A model generated the notes under the pieces. It was not told the origin of the DNA, did not search any database, and saw only the letters and a list, made by a program, of their open reading frames with translations. Source: an uncultured Prevotella sp. (GTDB taxonomy: Bacteria > Bacteroidota > Bacteroidia > Bacteroidales > Bacteroidaceae). Taken from it: DNA of 49,226 nt. Shown piece after piece: positions 15,790 through 24,629 of this stretch. Position 1 is the first letter of the stretch; each line of letters starts with the position of its first letter. The position numbers and the translations under genes are program-made. The stretch covers positions 1 through 49,226 of the forward strand of contig CAJKQX010000008.1 of assembly GCA_905202125.1 (NCBI GenBank). Reading direction: 5' to 3'.

Positions 15790-15820
15790 TTTGATTTATC
15801 ATTTAAAAACAGTATTTTTG
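15790..15820 (+). promoter_or_regulatory. promoter of the frd/sdh operon
   Basis: TTTG at 15790-15793, a 19-base spacer and TATTTTTG at 15813-15820 match both boxes of the Bacteroidetes housekeeping promoter. It predicts transcription starting near 15827 and a leader of about 110 bases. Confidence 0.8.
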
Positions 15821-15936
15821 CAGTCTGTACGCGGGCGGTTGATACCTATTATAAAGTATTTGCCGGATGCGTTTAACTGCTACGTTATCAGAATATTAAT
15901 AATTTTAACAGTTAAATATTTAAAATTCAATCATTT

Positions 15937-16623
15937 ATGTGGTTAATCAATTCTTCTATCGGTAGAAAAGTCGTGATGTCGGTAACCGGTGTCGCGCTTA
16001 TTCTGTTCCTGACATTCCACATGTCAATGAACGTTGCGGCTCTTTTTTCCGGAGATGCCTACAACATGATTTGTGAGTTCCTGGGTGCCAACTGGTATGC
16101 CGTTGTGGCTACACTGGGTCTGGCCTTCCTGGCAGTGGTTCACATTGTTTACGCCTTCTGGCTCACAATGCAGAACCGTGCGGCCCGCGGTAGCGAGCGC
16201 TACTCTGTCACCGCCAAACCTGCAAAGGTGGAGTGGGCTTCACAAAACATGCTCGTCCTCGGAATCATCGTGCTGCTGGGCTTGTTGCTCCATTTGTTCA
16301 ATTTCTGGTACAACATGATGTTTGCCGAGATCACCGGCATGACCGTGGCACACGACCCGGCCGACGGTTTCGCATTCATCCAGGACACTTTCGCCAATCC
16401 GGTGTTCGTCGTGCTCTACATCGTGTGGCTCGTTGCCATCTGGTTCCACCTCTCTCACGGATTCTGGAGCGCCATGCAGACATTCGGATGGAACGGCAAG
16501 GTATGGTTCAATCGTTGGAAAGTCATCAGCATCGTGTACACCACACTGCTCATGCTTGGTTTCCTCGTAGTAGTTCTGGCATTCGCTTTCGGAGTGGCTC
16601 CAAGTCTTTGCTGCTGCGGATAA
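15937..16623 (+). CDS. frdC: succinate dehydrogenase/fumarate reductase cytochrome b subunit
   Basis: The membrane anchor of the quinol:fumarate reductase. The 228-residue protein has five hydrophobic helices and histidines placed within them (FHMSMN near residue 28, HIVYAF near 69, HLFN near 118, WFHLSHGFW near 169-177), as in the single-polypeptide di-heme B-type anchors. It should bind two haems b and oxidise menaquinol, passing electrons to FrdB. It is the first gene of frdC-frdA-frdB behind a strong two-box promoter. Fumarate respiration to succinate is central to Bacteroidales energy metabolism. The product ends in a cysteine cluster (CCCG). Confidence 0.95.
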   Translation: MWLINSSIGRKVVMSVTGVALILFLTFHMSMNVAALFSGDAYNMICEFLGANWYAVVATLGLAFLAVVHIVYAFWLTMQNRAARGSERYSVTAKPAKVEWASQNMLVLGIIVLLGLLLHLFNFWYNMMFAEITGMTVAHDPADGFAFIQDTFANPVFVVLYIVWLVAIWFHLSHGFWSAMQTFGWNGKVWFNRWKVISIVYTTLLMLGFLVVVLAFAFGVAPSLCCCG

Positions 16624-16662
16624 TTCACAATTAGTAATTCATAATTCATAATTTTCAAAGTT

Positions 16663-18645
16663 ATGGCTAAACAAATAGATTCTAAGATTCCTGCCGGTCC
16701 CGTGGCCGAAAAATGGACCAACTATAAAGCTCACCAGCGTCTGGTGAACCCGAAGAACAAACTCAAGCTCGACGTGATCGTTGTCGGAACAGGACTTGCA
16801 GGTGCAAGTGCAGCCGCCAGTCTCGGAGAGATGGGCTTCAATGTGTTGAATTTCTGTATACAGGATTCGCCCCGTCGCGCACACTCCATCGCCGCACAGG
16901 GCGGTATCAATGCAGCCAAGAACTATCAGAACGACGGCGACTCTGTCTATCGTCTGTTCTATGACACGGTGAAGGGCGGCGACTATCGTGCCCGCGAGGC
17001 CAACGTGTATCGTCTGGCCGAGGTTTCAAACAACATCATCGACCAGTGCGTGGCACAGGGAGTGCCTTTCGCACGTGAGTACGGCGGCATGTTGGCCAAC
17101 CGTTCGTTCGGTGGCGCACAGGTGTCACGTACATTCTATGCCAAAGGACAGACCGGTCAGCAGCTCCTCCTCGGCGCTTACTCCGCACTGAGCTGCCAGA
17201 TCCATGCCGGTCGTGTGAAACTCTTCACACGCTACGAGATGGAAGACGTGGTCATTGTCAACGACCGCGCACGTGGTATCATCGCCAAGAACCTCGTCAC
17301 AGGCAAGCTCGAGCGCTTCTCTGCCAATGCCGTTGTCATAGCCACAGGTGGTTACGGAAACACATATTTCCTCTCTACCAACGCTATGGGATGCAACTGC
17401 TCCGCAGCTATGGCATGCTATCGCAAGGGTGCATATTTCGCCAACCCCTCTTACGTACAGATTCACCCGACATGTATCCCCGTACACGGTGACAAGCAGT
17501 CCAAGCTTACCCTCATGTCCGAGTCGTTGCGTAACGACGGCCGTATCTGGGTACCGAAGAAGATTGAGGACGCCAAAGCCCTCCAGGCAGGAACCAAGAA
17601 AGGTAGCGATATCCCTGAGGAAGACCGCGACTACTATCTCGAGCGCCGCTATCCGGCATTCGGTAACCTCGTTCCCCGCGACGTGGCCTCACGTGCAGCC
17701 AAGGAGCGTTGCGACCACGGATTCGGTGTCAACAACACCGGTCTGGCCGTATTCCTCGACTTCTCCGAGTCTATCAACCGTCTCGGCATAGACACCATTC
17801 TCCAGCGTTACGGCAACCTCTTCGATATGTACGAGGAGATCACTGACGTCAATCCGGGCGAACTGGCCAACGAAATCAACGGTGTGAAATACTACAACCC
17901 GATGATGATCTATCCCGCCATCCACTACACGATGGGCGGTATATGGGTTGACTACGAGCTGATGACAAGCATCACCGGTCTGTTTGCTATCGGTGAGTGC
18001 AATTTCTCCGACCACGGAGCAAACCGTCTTGGTGCTTCTGCCCTCATGCAGGGATTGGCCGACGGATATTTCGTGCTGCCTTACACCATCCAGAACTATC
18101 TCGCCGACCAGGCCATCTGGCCCCGTCTGAGCACCGACATGCCCGAGTTCGAGGCTGCGGAGAAGGCTGTTCAGGCCGAGATGGACCGTCTCATGAATAT
18201 CAAGGGTAAGCGTTCTGTCGACTCCATACACAAGGAACTCGGCCACATCATGTGGGAGCACGTGGGTATGGGACGTACAGCCGAAGGTCTGAAGGAAGGT
18301 CTCGAGAAGATCAAGAAACTCCGCAAGGAATTCGAAACCAACCTTTTCATCCCCGGAACACAGGACGGACTCAACACCGAACTTGACAAGGCCATCCATC
18401 TGCGCGACTTCATCACCATGGGCGAGCTCATCGCTTACGATGCACTCTCCCGTAACGAGTCTTGCGGCGGACACTTCCGCGAGGAGTACCAGACAGAGGA
18501 AGGCGAGGCCAAACGCGATGACGAGAACTTCTTCTATGTAGGTTGCTGGGAGTATCAGGGCGACGACACCAAAGCACCCGAGCTCATCAAGGAACCGCTT
18601 GAGTATGAGGCTATCAAGGTTCAGACACGTAACTACAAGAATTAA
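16663..18645 (+). CDS. frdA: fumarate reductase/succinate dehydrogenase flavoprotein subunit
   Basis: The catalytic flavoprotein that reduces fumarate to succinate (or the reverse). The 660-residue protein has the FAD fold VGTGLAGASAA at residues 41-51, the histidine for covalent FAD attachment in RRAHSIAAQGG (H74), the substrate-binding IHPT, and the conserved HGANRLGASAL motif. Length fits the Bacteroidetes/epsilonproteobacterial type. It follows frdC by 39 bases and precedes frdB by 21 bases. Codon use is strongly biased toward C-ending codons, consistent with high expression. Confidence 0.97.
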   Translation: MAKQIDSKIPAGPVAEKWTNYKAHQRLVNPKNKLKLDVIVVGTGLAGASAAASLGEMGFNVLNFCIQDSPRRAHSIAAQGGINAAKNYQNDGDSVYRLFYDTVKGGDYRAREANVYRLAEVSNNIIDQCVAQGVPFAREYGGMLANRSFGGAQVSRTFYAKGQTGQQLLLGAYSALSCQIHAGRVKLFTRYEMEDVVIVNDRARGIIAKNLVTGKLERFSANAVVIATGGYGNTYFLSTNAMGCNCSAAMACYRKGAYFANPSYVQIHPTCIPVHGDKQSKLTLMSESLRNDGRIWVPKKIEDAKALQAGTKKGSDIPEEDRDYYLERRYPAFGNLVPRDVASRAAKERCDHGFGVNNTGLAVFLDFSESINRLGIDTILQRYGNLFDMYEEITDVNPGELANEINGVKYYNPMMIYPAIHYTMGGIWVDYELMTSITGLFAIGECNFSDHGANRLGASALMQGLADGYFVLPYTIQNYLADQAIWPRLSTDMPEFEAAEKAVQAEMDRLMNIKGKRSVDSIHKELGHIMWEHVGMGRTAEGLKEGLEKIKKLRKEFETNLFIPGTQDGLNTELDKAIHLRDFITMGELIAYDALSRNESCGGHFREEYQTEEGEAKRDDENFFYVGCWEYQGDDTKAPELIKEPLEYEAIKVQTRNYKN

Positions 18646-18666
18646 TTTAAACCACAGACAACAATT

Positions 18667-19422
18667 ATGGACAAGAATATAAGTTTCACACTTAAAGTTT
18701 GGCGTCAGAACGGTCCCAAAGCAAAAGGCCATTTTGATACTTTTGAGATGAAAGATATCCCCGGCGATACCTCTTTCCTCGAAATGCTCGATATCCTCAA
18801 CGAACAGTTGATCGAAAGCGGCAAGGAGCCCTTCGTCTTCGATCACGACTGCCGAGAGGGCATCTGCGGTATGTGCTCACTTTATATCAATGGTCATCCC
18901 CACGGACCGGCAACCGGAGCTACAACCTGTCAACTCTACATGCGCCGTTTCAACGATGGCGACGTCATCACCGTTGAGCCGTGGCGCTCGGCTGCTTTCC
19001 CCATCATCAAGGACTGTATGGTGGACCGTGGCGCGTTCGACAAGATCATCCAGGCCGGAGGTTACGTTACAGTACGCACCGGACAGCCCCAGGATGCCAA
19101 CGCCATCCTCATCCCCAAAGAGGATGCCGACGAGGCTATGGACTGCGCCACATGTATCGGTTGCGGTGCCTGCGTGGCAGCTTGTAAGAACGGTTCGGCC
19201 ATGCTCTTCGTATCGTCTAAGGTTTCTCAGCTCGCGCTCCTGCCGCAGGGTCGTCCCGAGGCAGCCAAACGTGCCAAGGCCATGATTATGAAGATGGAAG
19301 AACTGGGATTCGGCAACTGTACCAACACACGTGCTTGCGAGGCCGAGTGTCCCAAGAACGAAAGCATCGCCAACATCGCTCGCCTCAACCGCGAGTTCAT
19401 CAAGGCTAAGCTCGCCGACTGA
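18667..19422 (+). CDS. frdB: fumarate reductase/succinate dehydrogenase iron-sulfur subunit
   Basis: The electron-transfer subunit linking haem b and FAD. In 251 residues it has the plant-type [2Fe-2S] ligands C62, C67, C70 and C88 (CREGICGMC...C) and a bacterial ferredoxin domain with CATCIGCGACVAAC at 160-173 plus a second cluster CTNTRACEAECP near the C terminus, for the [4Fe-4S] and [3Fe-4S] centres. It is the last gene of the operon, followed by a GC-rich terminator at 19450-19480. Confidence 0.97.
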   Translation: MDKNISFTLKVWRQNGPKAKGHFDTFEMKDIPGDTSFLEMLDILNEQLIESGKEPFVFDHDCREGICGMCSLYINGHPHGPATGATTCQLYMRRFNDGDVITVEPWRSAAFPIIKDCMVDRGAFDKIIQAGGYVTVRTGQPQDANAILIPKEDADEAMDCATCIGCGACVAACKNGSAMLFVSSKVSQLALLPQGRPEAAKRAKAMIMKMEELGFGNCTNTRACEAECPKNESIANIARLNREFIKAKLAD

Positions 19423-19449
19423 TGTGACAATCGCTTTTTTATATACGAA

Positions 19450-19480
19450 AACGGGGCGGAGATTTGTTCTCCGCCCCGTT
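19450..19480. terminator. bidirectional terminator between frdB and buk
   Basis: A perfect 13-bp stem, AACGGGGCGGAGA (19450-19462) with 19468-19480, and a five-base loop. Short T-runs lie on both sides. It separates the converging frd and ptb-buk transcripts. Confidence 0.88.
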
Positions 19481-19614
19481 ATTTTGATTTATATCCATTT
19501 TATTTTGCCCCTGACGCCTCGTTCCGGTGTCTGTGGATTTTCCCGCGTCGCTTCCGAAAAGCCATGAGAGAGCCTTGAATGCCCCGTTTGCGCCTTCCGG
19601 CTTTACAATATCCT

Positions 19615-20676
19615 TTATATGTACTCCTGCACCGGCAGTTCGCCATTGAGCGCACCCAGCGCGTTGTAGGCCAGCGACTCCATCTCGCCCTCGCCCGGAA
19701 TCACCGTCACCGGCGCGAGATAGTCTATCTGGTCCGTCAGTCTTTCCACGCAGTAGCGGCTGTATGCTATTCCTCCCGTCAGGATGATGGCGTCCACCTG
19801 TCCCATGAGCACCACATACATCGCCCCTATCTGTTTGGCCACGGTGTAGATCATCGCTTCAAGTACCGAGCGGTAGGGCTCCTCGCCCTCCTCGGCTTTT
19901 CTCGATACCGTTATCATGTCGTTTGTGCCGATGTGTGCCATCAGTCCTCCCTTGCCGCTCAGCATTCCGATAATCTGTTTCTGACTGTACTTGCCGCTGA
20001 AGCACAAGTCCACGAGTTGTCTTGTCGGCAGTGTCCCCGCACGTTCCGGAGAGAACGGTCCCTCGCCGTCGAGCGCGTTGTTCACGTCCACCACACGTCC
20101 CTTGCGGTGTGCCCCCACCGATATGCCGCCGCCCAGATGCGCCACTATCAGGTTCAGGTCCTCGTAATGTCGGCCCAGCGATTTGGCATATTTGCTCGAC
20201 ACGGCCTTGCTGTTCAGTGCGTGGAATATCGATTTTCGGTTGATCTCGGGCAGTCCCGTCAACCGCGCCTGAGGCTGCATCTCGTCCACCACCACGGGGT
20301 CGGCGATGAACGCCGGACAGTGACACTGCGCCGCTATCTCGTCGGCTATCAACGCGCCCAGATTGCAGGCATGTTTGTGCTTGGCATATATCAGGTCGTG
20401 CTTCATCCTCTCGTTCACCCTGTACACGCCGCCGTTGAGCGGTTTGAGTAGTCCTCCGCGTCCTATCACGGCGTCGAAATTGAGCTCTATGCCCGCCTCT
20501 TTCATATTCTTCAGCACGAAATCGCGCCGGTATTCATACTGTTCCTTTATCGTGTGACAGGCCGTCGTCTCGGCCACTGTATGATGTCCGCCCGACATCC
20601 ACACAGCCTTTTCGTCTTCAAAGACGGCCGTCTTGGTGGATGTCGATCCGGGGTTGATTACAAATATTCTTTTCAT
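19615..20676 (-). CDS. buk: butyrate kinase (branched acyl kinase)
   Basis: Buk converts acyl phosphates to the acid while making ATP. The 353-residue protein belongs to the acetate/butyrate kinase (ASKHA) family: N-terminal phosphate loop INPGSTSTKTAVF at residues 7-19, AHLGGGISVGAH near 199-210, GPFSPERAGTLPT near 227-239 and ILTGGIAYS near 307-315. It follows ptb by 73 bases on the same strand, giving a Ptb-Buk route from acyl-CoA to acid. The true acyl chain (butyrate, isobutyrate, isovalerate) cannot be read from sequence. Confidence 0.95.
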   Translation of the reverse strand: MKRIFVINPGSTSTKTAVFEDEKAVWMSGGHHTVAETTACHTIKEQYEYRRDFVLKNMKEAGIELNFDAVIGRGGLLKPLNGGVYRVNERMKHDLIYAKHKHACNLGALIADEIAAQCHCPAFIADPVVVDEMQPQARLTGLPEINRKSIFHALNSKAVSSKYAKSLGRHYEDLNLIVAHLGGGISVGAHRKGRVVDVNNALDGEGPFSPERAGTLPTRQLVDLCFSGKYSQKQIIGMLSGKGGLMAHIGTNDMITVSRKAEEGEEPYRSVLEAMIYTVAKQIGAMYVVLMGQVDAIILTGGIAYSRYCVERLTDQIDYLAPVTVIPGEGEMESLAYNALGALNGELPVQEYI

Positions 20677-20749
20677 TATGCTGTCCGGTTAGTATGTTTT
20701 TATGACGAATAATGTCCTCTTTTTTCGGTTGTGAGAGTCCTCCTGCGGG

Positions 20750-21658
20750 CTATGCTATGGTGCAAGCCATCACAAGACTGTGGTATTTCGACTCCGCCGT
20801 GTCCGCTCGCGAGGCCACCACCACCGGTGCGCTCACGCCGCAGAGCAGTCCCGCCGTGTCGGCCTGGGCAAAACAGGTGATGGTCTTGTAGAATGTGTTG
20901 CCCGCCTCGATGTTGGGGAATATCAGTATGTCTGCCTCACCCGCCACGCTCGATTGTATCCCTTTGATATGTGCGCTCTCCTTGTCGAAGGCCGTCTTCA
21001 CGTCCATCGGTCCGTCCACCAGCGTGTGTCCGTAGCGTCCTGTGGCCGCCCGTCGTTTCAGTTCCACGTAGTCCAGCGTGTGCGGGAATTTCTCGTTCAC
21101 CTTCTCCGTGCAGTGTATCAGTGCCACGTGGGCCATCGACGCCTCGCCATTCATTCGGTGGAATATGTCTGCGGTGTATGTCAGCATGGCGTCAAACTGG
21201 TCGATGTCGGGGCGTGGTATCACCGCCGCGTCCGAGAAGAGTATCATCTTGTTGTATGCCGGGATATGTGCCGCCGCCACGTGGCTCATCACGCTTCCCG
21301 GCTTGAGCAGTCCGTCCACCTTGTCCAGCACGGCTCTGAGCAGCACGTCCGTGTTCACCGTGCCCTTCATCAGCACATCTGCCCGACCTTCCTTCACCTC
21401 TTTTACGGCCATGCGGGCCGCCTCGGTGGCGTCTTCGGCCATCCTTATCGTGACGTGCCCTTCATGCTGCGAGCATGCGTCCTCGGCCCATCGGCGACAT
21501 CCATTGTTCGCCACGAGCACGAAATCTGCCAGTCCCTCGTCCAGACAACGGGCCACCACCTCCTGCGTGTGGTCGTCTGCCGGCAGGGCCACGGCTACCC
21601 TCACATGTCTCTCCTTGAGCCTTGCGGCCATCATATCAAAGTCGTAAGTTGATTCCAT
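20750..21658 (-). CDS. ptb: phosphate butyryltransferase
   Basis: A 302-residue member of the phosphate acetyl/butyryltransferase family that exchanges CoA for phosphate on an acyl group, supplying the substrate of the neighbouring kinase. Recognisable features are VLMKGTVNTDVLLRAVL near residues 95-111, KPGSVMSHVAA near 119-129 and the C-terminal DILIFPNIEAGNTFYK. Length is normal for Ptb and shorter than typical Pta. A TAnnTTTG box lies at 21765-21772, giving a leader of about 100 bases. Confidence 0.95.
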   Translation of the reverse strand: MESTYDFDMMAARLKERHVRVAVALPADDHTQEVVARCLDEGLADFVLVANNGCRRWAEDACSQHEGHVTIRMAEDATEAARMAVKEVKEGRADVLMKGTVNTDVLLRAVLDKVDGLLKPGSVMSHVAAAHIPAYNKMILFSDAAVIPRPDIDQFDAMLTYTADIFHRMNGEASMAHVALIHCTEKVNEKFPHTLDYVELKRRAATGRYGHTLVDGPMDVKTAFDKESAHIKGIQSSVAGEADILIFPNIEAGNTFYKTITCFAQADTAGLLCGVSAPVVVASRADTAESKYHSLVMACTIA

Positions 21659-21764
21659 ACAGATGTCAGGTTATTTGTTTGGATGCGTTCTGAAATTTTC
21701 AGGCGTGTTTATTGTTGCATCGGGCGCCACTCTTGCATTGCGCATCATTGTTCGGGTTACATTG

Positions 21765-21772
21765 CAAAAATA
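21765..21772 (-). promoter_or_regulatory. -7 box for ptb-buk
   Basis: The minus strand reads TATTTTTG, matching TAnnTTTG, in the divergent gap between ptb and the outer-membrane protein gene. No -33 box at the usual spacing. Confidence 0.42.
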
Positions 21773-21815
21773 ATCTATTTTTCCCAAAACCCCACTTTTA
21801 TACCGTTTTATTTTA

Positions 21816-21823
21816 TAAATTTG
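21816..21823 (+). promoter_or_regulatory. -7 box of the outer-membrane protein gene
   Basis: TAAATTTG matches TAnnTTTG, 26 bases before the chosen ATG at 21850. Because the promoter lies here, starts further upstream (the frame is open from 21712) are unlikely. Confidence 0.5.
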
Positions 21824-21849
21824 CATTATCTCAAACATTTTTCACCATT

Positions 21850-24393
21850 ATGGGTTTACGTCACATTTTTTCCCTCATCCTGCTGTCCGTCCCGGCGCTC
21901 ACCGTCGGTGCTCAGACACGTTCCGTGCCCCATTATGCCAATGTGGCGTTGGGCGATGTGCGCCATACGTCCGACTCCACCGCCACAGCCTCCTTCAATC
22001 TCGGCCTTTTCAGTGCTGTCGACACCCTCACGGGCTTTCAGACGGGCCTCTTCTCCTCGGTCGTACGTGCCGATATGCGGGGCTTCGGGCTCGGTGGACT
22101 GATATCCACCGTTGGCCGTGATGCGCGTGGCGTTACCCTCGGCGGATTTGTCAACAGTGTCGGCGGCGTCATGCGCGGTGTGCAGATAGGCGGCGTCTCC
22201 AATATAGCCCGCAGCCTCCGCGGCGTCCAGATAGCCGCCCTGAGCAATATCAGCAACACCCCGTTGCGCGGCCTTCAGCTCGGTGGTGTCACCAATATCT
22301 CTATGGGCGTGAGCCGCGGCGTGCAGCTCTCGGCCCTCGTCAATGTGTGCAGCTCTACGATGCACGGCTTTCAGTTGGCACCATACAACTATGCCGACAC
22401 GCTCCACGGTCTCCAGTTGGGACTCATCAATGTGGCCCTGCGGCGTCCGCGAGGCTTGCAGGTGGGACTGGTCAACTATTCGCGCGATGCCGATCAGCGC
22501 AAGGTGGGGCTGGTCAACATCAGTCCGCTCACCGACATCGACGTGCTCCTATCGGCCGGCAACACCACCAAGTTCAACGCCGCCCTGCGTTTCCGCAACC
22601 GCCATACGTACAGCATCGTAGGTATGGGTACCCATTACATGGGGCTCGACAAGCGCTTCTCCGGTGCGCTTTACTATCGCGTGGGCCCGTATCTGCGTCT
22701 CTCTCCGCGATGGACGCTGGGTGCCGACCTCGGCTTCTCGCATATCGAGACCTTCGAGCACAATTCCCAGTCCAAGCCCGAGCATCTTTACTCCCTTCAG
22801 ACTACCCTCAACGCAGACTATCGCCTGACGCCCGTCCTCGGTCTGTTTGCCTCCGTCGGCTATGCCGATACGCGCCGCTACGGCAGTCATCAGCGCTATG
22901 AGCACAAGTTTGTGGGCAATATCGGGCTGTCCGTGGCCTACAATCGCCATCGTGCCATGCGCCCTGCCAAATCGTCGGACGACCGTTCCGATGCTCTGTC
23001 TCTCTCTGATGCCGACCCGCGTTTCGCCCTTCCGATGAAAAAACACTATTGGCTTGCCGCCGCCCAGGCCACGGCTGTCAATGCCTTAGTGTTCTCTTTC
23101 GACCGTTTTGTGATGAACGAAGACTTCGCGCAGGTCAATATACATACCATACGCGACAATTTCAAGACCGGATTCGTGTGGGACAACGATCCCTTCTCCA
23201 CCAATCTTTTCGCCCATCCCTATCATGGCAGTCTCTATTTCAACAGCGCCCGCAGCAACGGTCTTGATTTCTGGGAGTCGGTGCCCTACGCCGTGGGCGG
23301 CAGTCTGATGTGGGAACTCTTTGCCGAGTGTGAGCCTCCCGCCATCAACGACCTCATGGCTACCTCTATGGGCGGTGTGGCCATCGGTGAGATCACCGGT
23401 CGTCTGTCGCGTCTCGTGCTCAACGACCGCACCCGCGGTTTTTCTCGTTTCGCGCGTGAGGCCCTGGCCTTCATCGTCAATCCCATGCAGGGCATCAACC
23501 GCCTTGTGCGGGGTGATGCCACGCGTGTGCGCCACGATCATTATCTTTACCACGACTACAACCGTATGCCCGTGCATCTCGATGTGTCCCTCGGCGCACG
23601 CTATCTGGCCGACGACGGCGCTCTCTTCCGCGGCGAGCACAATCCCTACGTCAAGATCTATCTTGAGTATGGCGACGCCCTCGGCGATACGGAGAACAAA
23701 CCCTACGATTATTTCACGGCGTCCCTCACGCTCGGACTGTCGGCCAACCAGCCCTTGCTCAATCAGGCCCGTCTGCTCGGCCGTCTGTGGGCCGCTCCTC
23801 TCTATGCCGGCCATAACATAGAGGCGCAGTTCGGTATCTTCCAGCATTTCAGCTTCTACAACTCCGAACCCGTCAAGGACGGCACCTCCCTTACCCCTTA
23901 CCGCATATCCGAGGCCGTGTCGTTCGGTCCCGGCATGATTTACCGTTTCCACAATGCCGGCAATCTTGCCCGTCTTGAGCAACGTCTCTTTGCCAACGGC
24001 ATAATCCTCGGCGGCAGCAAGAGCGACTATTACAACGTCATCGACCGCGACTACAACATGGGCAGCGGCTTCTCGCTCAAGAGCAACACGTCGATGGCCT
24101 TCCAGCGTCTCGGACTCTTCGCCCTTAACATAGAGTATTACCGCATCTACACGTGGCGCGGATACGAAGACCGCGACCTCTCCGACCGCGGTCCTCTCTA
24201 CTACAACGTGCAGGGCGACCGCTCCTCTGCCGAGCTCATGGTGCTCAGCCCTCTCTTCCGCTTCCGGCTCGGCGGCAACGTCTCTGCCGAGCTCTCAGGC
24301 TCCTATTTCATGCGCACCACCCGCTACAAGTACCACCCCGACGTGCGGTCCAACACCTTTGAAATCAAGGTGGGGCTGATGTATGGCATATAG
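21850..24393 (+). CDS. outer-membrane protein: N-terminal surface-repeat region plus DUF3943 domain
   Basis: An 847-residue exported protein. The ATG at 21850 gives an ideal signal peptide (MGLRHIFSLILLS...GAQ). Residues of about 45-230 hold a run of imperfect repeats of the form GVQIGGVSNI / GLQLGLINVA, similar to LA_2272-type surface repeats and suggesting a stacked beta structure. The C-terminal half contains a DUF3943-like region (HGSLYFNSARSNGLDFWESVPYA, then INDLMATSMGGVAIGEITGR, then FVNP-like FIVNPMQGINR), followed by beta-barrel-like strands to the final ...VGLMYGI. The function is unknown; it is probably outer-membrane located. A long palindrome with a T-run follows the stop. Confidence 0.85.
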   Translation: MGLRHIFSLILLSVPALTVGAQTRSVPHYANVALGDVRHTSDSTATASFNLGLFSAVDTLTGFQTGLFSSVVRADMRGFGLGGLISTVGRDARGVTLGGFVNSVGGVMRGVQIGGVSNIARSLRGVQIAALSNISNTPLRGLQLGGVTNISMGVSRGVQLSALVNVCSSTMHGFQLAPYNYADTLHGLQLGLINVALRRPRGLQVGLVNYSRDADQRKVGLVNISPLTDIDVLLSAGNTTKFNAALRFRNRHTYSIVGMGTHYMGLDKRFSGALYYRVGPYLRLSPRWTLGADLGFSHIETFEHNSQSKPEHLYSLQTTLNADYRLTPVLGLFASVGYADTRRYGSHQRYEHKFVGNIGLSVAYNRHRAMRPAKSSDDRSDALSLSDADPRFALPMKKHYWLAAAQATAVNALVFSFDRFVMNEDFAQVNIHTIRDNFKTGFVWDNDPFSTNLFAHPYHGSLYFNSARSNGLDFWESVPYAVGGSLMWELFAECEPPAINDLMATSMGGVAIGEITGRLSRLVLNDRTRGFSRFAREALAFIVNPMQGINRLVRGDATRVRHDHYLYHDYNRMPVHLDVSLGARYLADDGALFRGEHNPYVKIYLEYGDALGDTENKPYDYFTASLTLGLSANQPLLNQARLLGRLWAAPLYAGHNIEAQFGIFQHFSFYNSEPVKDGTSLTPYRISEAVSFGPGMIYRFHNAGNLARLEQRLFANGIILGGSKSDYYNVIDRDYNMGSGFSLKSNTSMAFQRLGLFALNIEYYRIYTWRGYEDRDLSDRGPLYYNVQGDRSSAELMVLSPLFRFRLGGNVSAELSGSYFMRTTRYKYHPDVRSNTFEIKVGLMYGI

Positions 24394-24411
24394 TCCGCCA
24401 AAATAGATACC

Positions 24412-24536
24412 GATCCGTCTGTGTAGGGCCGCAAGCTCTTGCGGCCGCAAGGGAGATACAGTATAATGTTTAAATATGGACTGTAAATATGGACTGTTTG
24501 CGGCCGCAAGAGCTTGCGGCCCTACACAGACGGATC
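24412..24536. repeat. REP-like palindrome 1 (perfect 39-bp arms), also a likely terminator
   Basis: Arms 24412-24450 and 24498-24536 are perfect reverse complements over 39 bases and include GTAGGGCCGCAAGCTCTTG and GCGGCCGC. The loop contains a perfect tandem 13-bp repeat (24471-24483, 24484-24496). The right arm is followed by ATTTTTTG, so on the plus strand it should terminate the outer-membrane protein transcript. A related but imperfect palindrome lies at 37645-37737. Confidence 0.93.
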
Positions 24537-24544
24537 ATTTTTTG

Positions 24545-24576
24545 TTTGGTGATACGATGTTTAATTGCTAAATTTG
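24545..24576 (+). promoter_or_regulatory. promoter of the D-Ala-D-Ala dipeptidase gene
   Basis: TTTG at 24545-24548, a 20-base spacer and TAAATTTG at 24569-24576 match both promoter boxes. The -33 box lies within the T-rich tail of the preceding palindrome, so termination and initiation signals are packed together. Confidence 0.78.
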
Positions 24577-24629
24577 TAGCACGAATAATAGTGAACAATA
24601 TTTTAATTGATAAATAATTAAACCACCGA

